Assembly: GCA_002069785.1 (NCBI GenBank)
Contig: MWCA01000039.1
Location: 1-49,467, forward strand
From: Lentisphaerae bacterium ADurb.Bin242
GTDB lineage: Bacteria; Verrucomicrobiota; Lentisphaeria; Victivallales; UBA1829
DNA: 49,467 nt
Reading direction: 5' to 3'
The position numbers and the translations under genes were made by a program. This document shows, piece after piece, positions 44,280 through 49,467 of this stretch. Each line of letters starts with the position of its first letter. The first letter of the stretch is position 1. The notes beneath the pieces were generated by a model. It searched no databases, was not told where the DNA came from, and saw only the letters and a program-made list of their open reading frames with translations.

Positions 44280-45734
44280 TCACCGGCGGCCGCCGCGACC
44301 GCCGCCTTCGCTCCCTCTCGGCATGCCTTCCCCACCGCGGACGCCGCCTTCGCTCCCTCTCGGCATGCCTTCTCCACCGCGGACGCCGCCTTCGCTCCCT
44401 CTCGACATGCCTTCCCCGCCGCGATTGACCGGCACCGCCCGGCGGAAGTTGCCGGAACGCTGGATATTATGGGTCGGCGTCTGGATCGTCCCCTGATAAT
44501 ACGACCGGCCACTACCGGACTGTATGTAAAAATTACCCGAACCGGGTGCGTAGGGACCGCCCTGCGGGCGTCCGCCGGGAACGGAGGGAGACTGCGCGGG
44601 AGCGCCGGGACGGGGACCGCCCGAAGGCCGGGGGGCGCCTCCCGGAGCGGGCCGGGGACTGTCCGGAGGACGGCGGTTCGGACTGCGGGGGTTGTAATAG
44701 CGTCTCTTCCCGTGGTCGTAGGGATAATGACGGCGGTACCACCAATAGACCGGCTGATAATTGAAACCGATGTAGTAAAATCCGCCGCCGATATAGCCCG
44801 GTCCGTAAGCATAGGTGTACCCCGGATAGTAACCGCCGTAGCCGGGGTAATAGCCGCCGTCGGTGACGTAGACCGGCTGTTCCGTCTGAACCTGTTGCGG
44901 CTGCGTCGGGGCTTGCTGCGGCTGCGCAGGAGCCTGACCCGGAGGGGTTTCGTCCGTTTGCTGCGGGGCCTGCTGCGCCAGAGCCTGATCCGGCGGCACG
45001 GCGGTTCCCGTCTGCGGCTGGCCGCCTTCGGCGGCATATTCACTGTAGATTTCGAGATAATGATTGGCCAACACGACAGCACGGTCGAGGCTTTCGGCGT
45101 AAACCGGAATTTCATTGCCCTGATAACGCGTCTTAAGGCCGGTCGGATAGATGAAGCCGCTCCAGTTGACGCCGGCCGGCAGGGCGGCGGCGTCGATCTG
45201 GATGAACTGCGCGGAGATCGGGTTGCCGGATTCCACTTCCACGATTTTCGCCACACACCCCGTAAGGCTGGTGGAAACCGGACTGAGAATCACGGAGACC
45301 CGTTTTGCATAGATGACGAAACGCAAATCGTCCGGTTTGATCTTGATGTTCTGTCCGGAGAATTTCGCCTTGATTTCCCGGGTGATGCGCTCCAGCCGGT
45401 CTTTTTCCGCTTCCACGACCTTGCCGGGGTCGTCCTTCTCATGCGCTTTTACCTGGGCATCGAACTGGGCGGTTTGCGCTGAATCGTAGCCGTATTGCTT
45501 CCGGATGTCCTCGGGCAGAATTTTAAAACTCAGCCCTTTGAGCACATAGTCGCCATGAGGATTGACATAGCCGATGTCGATTCCGCCGGGATGAACGCCT
45601 TCGACGACCGCATTCTCGAAGGTCTGACCGTCCAGCGTTCGGATGGTGATGGGGGTGTCCGTGTCCAGGTCCGGGTCCGCCAGGCAAACGGCGGACGTCA
45701 CGATCAGAAGTGCGGCAGCGATTCTGTTCTTCAT
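44280..45734 (-). CDS. Exported Pro/Gly/Gln-rich protein with C-terminal tandem repeats
   Basis: 484 residues. Signal peptide MKNRIAAALLIVTSAVCLAD. Residues ~25-230 are ordered, with a short SH3-like or S1-like segment (ITIRTLDGQTFENAVVEGV). A Q/P-rich linker (QAPAQPQQAPTQPQQ) follows, then a Gly/Tyr-rich patch (GGYYPGYGGYYPGYTYAYG). Next comes a Pro/Arg-rich stretch (RPAPGGAPRPSGGPRPG) and finally three copies of the 14-residue unit GGEGMPRGSEGGVR. The C-terminal half looks disordered and positively charged. Function unknown; envelope or cell-surface location is likely. GGAGG lies before the ATG at 45734. Confidence 0.72.
   Translation of the reverse strand: MKNRIAAALLIVTSAVCLADPDLDTDTPITIRTLDGQTFENAVVEGVHPGGIDIGYVNPHGDYVLKGLSFKILPEDIRKQYGYDSAQTAQFDAQVKAHEKDDPGKVVEAEKDRLERITREIKAKFSGQNIKIKPDDLRFVIYAKRVSVILSPVSTSLTGCVAKIVEVESGNPISAQFIQIDAAALPAGVNWSGFIYPTGLKTRYQGNEIPVYAESLDRAVVLANHYLEIYSEYAAEGGQPQTGTAVPPDQALAQQAPQQTDETPPGQAPAQPQQAPTQPQQVQTEQPVYVTDGGYYPGYGGYYPGYTYAYGPGYIGGGFYYIGFNYQPVYWWYRRHYPYDHGKRRYYNPRSPNRRPPDSPRPAPGGAPRPSGGPRPGAPAQSPSVPGGRPQGGPYAPGSGNFYIQSGSGRSYYQGTIQTPTHNIQRSGNFRRAVPVNRGGEGMSRGSEGGVRGGEGMPRGSEGGVRGGEGMPRGSEGGGRGGRR
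44307..44432 (-). repeat. Three tandem 42-bp repeats encoding GGEGMPRGSEGGVR units
   Basis: The word TTCGCTCCCTCTCG begins at 44307, 44349 and 44391, exactly 42 bp apart. The copies are nearly identical; the third (protein N-terminal side) has diverged at a few bases (S for P). The in-frame period of 14 codons suggests slippage-type expansion. Confidence 0.85.
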
Positions 45735-45781
45735 TTTTTCCCTCCGGATTTCAAAAACAGTCAAACGGAACCGAATGGAAA

Positions 45782-45811
45782 ACTATAGCTTGAGGAAATC
45801 GAAAAATCCAA
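45782..45811 (-). promoter_or_regulatory. Promoter of the tandem-repeat protein gene
   Basis: Minus strand: TTGGAT (45811-45806), 18-nt spacer, TATAGT (45787-45782). Confidence 0.5.
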
Positions 45812-45949
45812 TCGGAATCAATCTTTTTCACCATTATTTTCATTTTCCGGCGGCGTTTCCAGTATTTGAAAGGCTTCCGGCGCCGAAGGATTCCGGTGAA
45901 AAACGGTCCCTTTGCCGGGAGGCCGGAAAGACTGGAATTCAAACCGGGT

Positions 45950-46816
45950 TCAGCGCAACTCTTTTTTCCGGCAGGCGCGGGGAGAGATTCCCATCATTTT
46001 CTTGAAAAAGCGCGAGAACGAATATACGCTCTTGAATCCAAGAGCTTCTCCGATTTCCGTGATGGTCATTTCGGAATGCGCAAGTAAATGGATCGCGTTC
46101 CGCAACCTCGACTCCTGCTTGAGATAACCGGGGGTTTTCCCGGTCTGCTCTTTGAACAGATGCCGGAGGTGTCCCGGGGAAACTCCCAGCTTTCTGGCGA
46201 CCTTTTCAAAAGGAATGTTCCTGTACTGGATCATGATCTTGCAGACTTCCGCCACACATGCGCTGAGCTGGCTCTTCCCGCTCAGCGGTTCCGAAGGGGA
46301 TGATTCCGTAATACAGTCCGGCAGATGATTGAGGAGGAGTGCAAACCGCAAAAGGGCTTCGGAACCGTTGGAAGGGGTTTCCTGTTTTCGCGCGTTTCTG
46401 TAGGAATCCATGAATTCGGAAAGCCTTTTTTCTCCGATGCGGTCGAGACGGAGGCATTTTTTCTGAAGCGGAGCCAGCATTTCGGTGGATTCCGCATCGA
46501 AGCGGATCAGGAGCCATTCGACGTGTTCGTTTTCAAAGACAAGCCGCAGGTGCCCCTGCCCGGGAAACACGAGGATGGCATCGCCCTCGGAAAGAATATA
46601 GCTCACGGAATCGAGCAGAAGCCGGCCGCGTCCTTTCAGACAGATCCACAGCACATAACTTTTGTGAATGTTCAATCCCTGTGGAAAAAGGTTCCGTTCC
46701 GGTTCGCTTCTCTTGAAAACAAGGATATGGGTCGGATGCGGCGGACACGCGGTCAGATCGAGACTCTGCAGCGAGTCGTTTTTCGCTTCTTCGGGTATGA
46801 AAGAGTATTTTTTCAT
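45950..46816 (-). CDS. AraC family transcriptional regulator, divergent from a prepilin-like gene
   Basis: 288 residues. The N-terminal ~175 residues are a cupin-like sensor (LWICLKGRGRLLLDSVSYIL, EGDAILVFPGQGHLRLVF). The C-terminal two helix-turn-helix units are FEKVARKLGVSPGHLRHLFK and ITEIGEALGFKSVYSFSRFF, the AraC signature. It stands divergent from the prepilin-like and DUF4838 genes and most likely activates them when a polysaccharide-derived sugar is present. Confidence 0.9.
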   Translation of the reverse strand: MKKYSFIPEEAKNDSLQSLDLTACPPHPTHILVFKRSEPERNLFPQGLNIHKSYVLWICLKGRGRLLLDSVSYILSEGDAILVFPGQGHLRLVFENEHVEWLLIRFDAESTEMLAPLQKKCLRLDRIGEKRLSEFMDSYRNARKQETPSNGSEALLRFALLLNHLPDCITESSPSEPLSGKSQLSACVAEVCKIMIQYRNIPFEKVARKLGVSPGHLRHLFKEQTGKTPGYLKQESRLRNAIHLLAHSEMTITEIGEALGFKSVYSFSRFFKKMMGISPRACRKKELR

Positions 46817-46878
46817 GATGTGCCAGGCCTTGTTCCGGGCTGTCTCCGATTGAAAACCGGCAGCGGACCCTTTGGAAT

Positions 46879-46907
46879 ACTATACTGGTTCCCTCCGGAG
46901 AATGCAA
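46879..46907 (-). promoter_or_regulatory. Promoter of the AraC regulator gene
   Basis: Minus strand: TTGCAT (46907-46902), 17-nt spacer, TATAGT (46884-46879). Confidence 0.6.
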
Positions 46908-47126
46908 CCTCAAAACAGGAAACAACCGGAAGAGAAGGTGCAAAATCGTCGTTTTAGTTAAAAAAAACATTGTATTTACTATTTTATTTAATCAATTCCC
47001 CGTATATAGTAAGGCAGAATCGAAAAAGAGGATGCCGTCGGACGGGTCAGCAGATAAGACAGTCCGGGTTCAGGCGAAAAAAAGCGGAACGCATTGAAAA
47101 CTTTTTTCATCGGAAAGGAGAAGAAC
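46908..47126 (+). promoter_or_regulatory. Intergenic control region of the prepilin-like/DUF4838 operon
   Basis: Part of a 310-bp gap without a gene. It holds an AT-rich tract (about 46955-47000) and a -10-like TATAGT (47005-47010) with no good -35 (TTTTAT at the right distance), as expected for an activator-dependent promoter. A long leader of ~110 nt follows. No clear inverted repeat was found. Confidence 0.4.
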
Positions 47127-47942
47127 ATGCACATGAACCATTCCCACCCCGGAAACACGCCGTCGGGAGAATTGCAAATGAAAGGAGACGGTCATCCAGT
47201 CCGGCCAATCGCGGAATTCACATTGATCGAACTCCTGATCGTGATTGCAATCATCGCGATTCTGGCGGCGCTGCTGCTGCCGGCCTTGAACAAGGCGCGG
47301 CAGACCGCACGGAACATTTCCTGTCTCAACAATCTGAAGCAGATGAATGTATACGTCACGCTCTATTCGGACGACAGCCGGGAATGGTTTCCGTCCGTGA
47401 AGCCCTTCTCTTCCTATCTGAAGGCATTGGGCTACATCGGCAAGGAGCCGAGCACGAATCTCCAAACACGCAGCAGGACGTTCACTTGCGAAACAGGTAT
47501 TGCTTCCGACGGAGGATATGACAAGTGGAGCCAGCAGCCGCGAAACTATCTGGGCGGAGCCAATAAAAATGTGATCACCAACGGAACCGGATTCTATCTG
47601 AATACAAATCTTGGAAAATGCACTGCCGCCTCGGTATCGCAGAACTATGACCTCTGGATACACCAGCAGTTGACCGTAAGCGGTTCGACCGTTTACTTTT
47701 TCAAGCCGAAAAGCGTCAAATATCCCGGAGCCACGCAGCTGATCCATTGCGGATGCCCGGACAACAGTTATTATTTTTACTGGCATTCGGACAAAATCCA
47801 GCTCGTTTTTATCGACGGAAGCGCAACCGGGAAACAATACGCCCAGATGAGCGGCGTGTATGCGCGCGGGTCCATCTGGTATGCCTATCCCTCGAGCGGA
47901 CATCCGAACAGGGGTTCCAATCTTCAGTATGCGGGATGGTAA
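47127..47942 (+). CDS. Prepilin-like protein (type II secretion/DUF1559-type) of a second carbohydrate cassette
   Basis: 271 residues. AAGGAG lies 7 nt before the ATG at 47127. A long polar leader of ~36 residues ending PVRPIAE precedes [20 protein letters not shown] and [22 protein letters not shown]. Residue -1 is Glu, not the Gly needed by prepilin peptidase. The end ([15 protein letters not shown]) resembles the family's final H-x-x-R-x-N-x-x-x-x-D-G-H motif but stops before the DGH. A DUF4838 gene follows after 33 nt, so the two are cotranscribed. It is likely an envelope pseudopilin made with the secreted enzyme. Confidence 0.83.
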   Translation: MHMNHSHPGNTPSGELQMKGDGHPVRPIAEFTLIELLIVIAIIAILAALLLPALNKARQTARNISCLNNLKQMNVYVTLYSDDSREWFPSVKPFSSYLKALGYIGKEPSTNLQTRSRTFTCETGIASDGGYDKWSQQPRNYLGGANKNVITNGTGFYLNTNLGKCTAASVSQNYDLWIHQQLTVSGSTVYFFKPKSVKYPGATQLIHCGCPDNSYYFYWHSDKIQLVFIDGSATGKQYAQMSGVYARGSIWYAYPSSGHPNRGSNLQYAGW

Positions 47943-47975
47943 CGGAATTTCAAAAAATCCAAGAGGAGGAATAAT

Positions 47976-49467
47976 ATGAAGCAGAAAATAAGGAAGATTC
48001 TTTTCTTTTTCGCAGGGAGCATCGTTTCTTTTGCATGCTGCGCCGCCGATTTTGCGATTGCGACGGGAAACAATCCGGCTCTTCCCGTCGGAAGGGCCGC
48101 GGAAGAATTGAAAGTATATCTCGACAGGATTTCCGGAGGGTCTGCCGCGGTTTCCCCGAAAACAATCGAAGGGAAATTCAATATCGTGCTGGACACGGCA
48201 AACGATCCGGCGCTGGGAAACGAGGGATACCGTTTGAAATCCGACGGAAAAAGCCTGCTCATCTCCGCCAACACCCCGTTGGGAATTCTTTATGGAGCCT
48301 ATGGTTTTCTGGAGGATGTCATGGGGGTCCGGTGGTTCGCGCCGGGAGCGGAAAATGAATACGTTCCGAAGTCCCCCTCTCCTTCCATCCCGGTCATGGA
48401 TCAAGTCTTCAAGCCGGATTTTACGCTCCGGAGCATCGGCATTGTCAATGCGGGCGGCGGCAAGCCTTTGAATGATACCTGGGACTGGATGGTGCGCAAC
48501 AGGCTCCAGCTCTCCGTGAAGCCGCAGCGGGACAGCCGGTTTATGCGCGAACGCGGGGCCTATTATTTCGATGGAGGACACGTCCTGATGCGCATCGTCC
48601 CGGACACGCTGTTTGAAGCACATCCGGAATATTTTGCGCTGGTCAACGGCAAACGAATCCGGCAGAGCGACGCCAAGGGACGGCATCTGTCGCAGCCGTG
48701 CACCACAAATCCGGAAGTCATAAAAATGACGATCGAATACCTGGACCGGTACTTCAAGAATCTGCCGGAGGGCAAAGCCGTCTTTCACATTGGAAACAAC
48801 GATGTCCAGACATGGTGCGAATGCGAACACTGCCGCGCCCTCGATCCGCCGTCCGAACGGGAAAAAGGATATGTGTCGACACGCTTTTACACCTTCATAA
48901 ACGAGGTCGCGAAAGAGGTGCTCAAACGCAATCCGAAGGCGGAAATCCGGGCCTGGGGCTATCAGAATTTCCGTGTGCCGCCGGAAAGCCTCCGGCCGGA
49001 CCCGAGAATCCAGGTCGGGTTCTGCACCCACCAGCGCTGCTACCGGCACAGCATCGCCGACAAGAACTGCGCCTTGAACGGATGGTACCGCGAGGTTTTT
49101 GCAAAATGGATCAAGTCGGGAGTCCGCGTTTCGGAACGGGGCTATCAGGAAGTCCTGATGAACGAGGACGAATATTTTTATCTCCCGATCGAGAAAGCAA
49201 TCGCCGATGACCTCAAATATTACAAAGCAGCCGGAGTGACCGGCTATTCCTACATCATCACCCCTCCGGACGCCTATGTTCAATGGATGAAAAATCCGGA
49301 ACGCCAGAAAAAGGTCCTGGCACAGTGGGATTGCCTTTGGCAGTCGCTTTTTGTCGCGGCCAAGCTGATGTGGGACGCGGACCGGGACTATGAAAAGCTC
49401 TGCGAAGACATGGGCTCGAAATATTACGGCGGCGCCTGGCCCGCCGGCAACAAGGCGGCAAAGGCGC
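47976..49467 (+). CDS. Secreted DUF4838 domain protein (putative glycoside hydrolase), 3' end cut by window
   Basis: 497 codons are visible and the reading frame is open at the window end. Signal peptide MKQKIRKILFFFAGSIVSFACCA. The N-terminal ~110 residues match the alpha-glucuronidase/GH20-like N-terminal fold (GRAAEELKVYLDRISGG, LLISANTPLGILYGAYGFLE). The central DUF4838 signature is FHIGNNDVQTWCECEHCRALD, with three Cys of a possible metal site. YGFLEDVMGVRWFAPG is also characteristic. These proteins occur in polysaccharide-degradation loci; the substrate is unknown. GAGGAG precedes the ATG. Confidence 0.83.
   Translation, partial: MKQKIRKILFFFAGSIVSFACCAADFAIATGNNPALPVGRAAEELKVYLDRISGGSAAVSPKTIEGKFNIVLDTANDPALGNEGYRLKSDGKSLLISANTPLGILYGAYGFLEDVMGVRWFAPGAENEYVPKSPSPSIPVMDQVFKPDFTLRSIGIVNAGGGKPLNDTWDWMVRNRLQLSVKPQRDSRFMRERGAYYFDGGHVLMRIVPDTLFEAHPEYFALVNGKRIRQSDAKGRHLSQPCTTNPEVIKMTIEYLDRYFKNLPEGKAVFHIGNNDVQTWCECEHCRALDPPSEREKGYVSTRFYTFINEVAKEVLKRNPKAEIRAWGYQNFRVPPESLRPDPRIQVGFCTHQRCYRHSIADKNCALNGWYREVFAKWIKSGVRVSERGYQEVLMNEDEYFYLPIEKAIADDLKYYKAAGVTGYSYIITPPDAYVQWMKNPERQKKVLAQWDCLWQSLFVAAKLMWDADRDYEKLCEDMGSKYYGGAWPAGNKAAKA

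Noticed and set aside
44307..44432. Tandem repeats considered as a CRISPR array
   Set aside because: The copies are contiguous with no spacers, are in frame with a gene, and encode a 14-residue unit.

Overview
The window looks like a chromosomal segment of a Lentisphaerae (Victivallis-like) bacterium or a close relative in the Planctomycetes-Verrucomicrobia-Chlamydiae group. The lineage call is an inference. It rests on two short prepilin-like proteins with the [20 protein letters not shown] N-terminus, each followed by or linked to secreted carbohydrate-active genes. Other support comes from a DUF4838 protein, GntR/LacI hybrid and AraC regulators of carbohydrate loci, a GreA domain on a long N-terminal extension, and a C-terminal sorting signal of the PEP-CTERM kind. 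A glycyl-radical enzyme system points to an anaerobe, and a LolCDE-type system points to a Gram-negative envelope. DNA is GC-rich with a clear -35/-10 (sigma70-like) promoter grammar in many intergenic gaps. No phage, insertion sequence, CRISPR array or replication origin was seen.

Layout. 1-4120: start of a U32 peptidase (minus), lipoprotein-release permease and ATPase, a Gfo/Idh/MocA oxidoreductase with a lysine/alanine/proline tail, and a small lipoprotein. 4256-8018: compact radical-SAM activase and glycyl-radical enzyme, divergent from an AraC regulator. 8134-11436: tRNA-CAU, GreA fusion, metallophosphoesterase. 11484-16643: truncated sialidase with intact promoter, leuCD, a cytoplasmic carbohydrate-type alpha-barrel protein and an IclR regulator. 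16633-20193: lipA and fabF translationally coupled, and an orphan trpB-like gene. 20284-25060: zinc-uptake operon led by a small ribbon-helix-helix/zinc-ribbon protein and ending in a TPR lipoprotein. 25170-29935: Nudix hydrolase, coaE, rho with a very long disordered N-terminus, an FtsB-like protein and a small encapsulated-ferritin-like protein.

29998-37617 (minus strand) is a carbohydrate-utilisation cassette: GntR/LacI regulator, prepilin-like protein, large secreted enzyme-like protein, GH2 beta-mannosidase. 37863-43200 is mostly housekeeping: PPK2, dCMP deaminase, glmM with an alternative GlmU-like protein, enolase. 43348-45734 holds two exported proteins, one with a C-terminal sorting signal and one with 42-bp tandem repeats. 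45950-49467 is a second carbohydrate cassette: AraC regulator, prepilin-like protein, secreted DUF4838 protein cut by the window end.

The most interesting candidates for undescribed biology are: the repeated regulator/prepilin-like/secreted-enzyme arrangement, whose prepilin-like proteins lack the usual Gly before the processing site; the RHH/zinc-ribbon protein as a possible new type of zinc-uptake repressor with helically phased operator repeats; and the glycyl-radical enzyme of unassigned substrate. All function calls come from reading motifs and context by eye; no database search was run.
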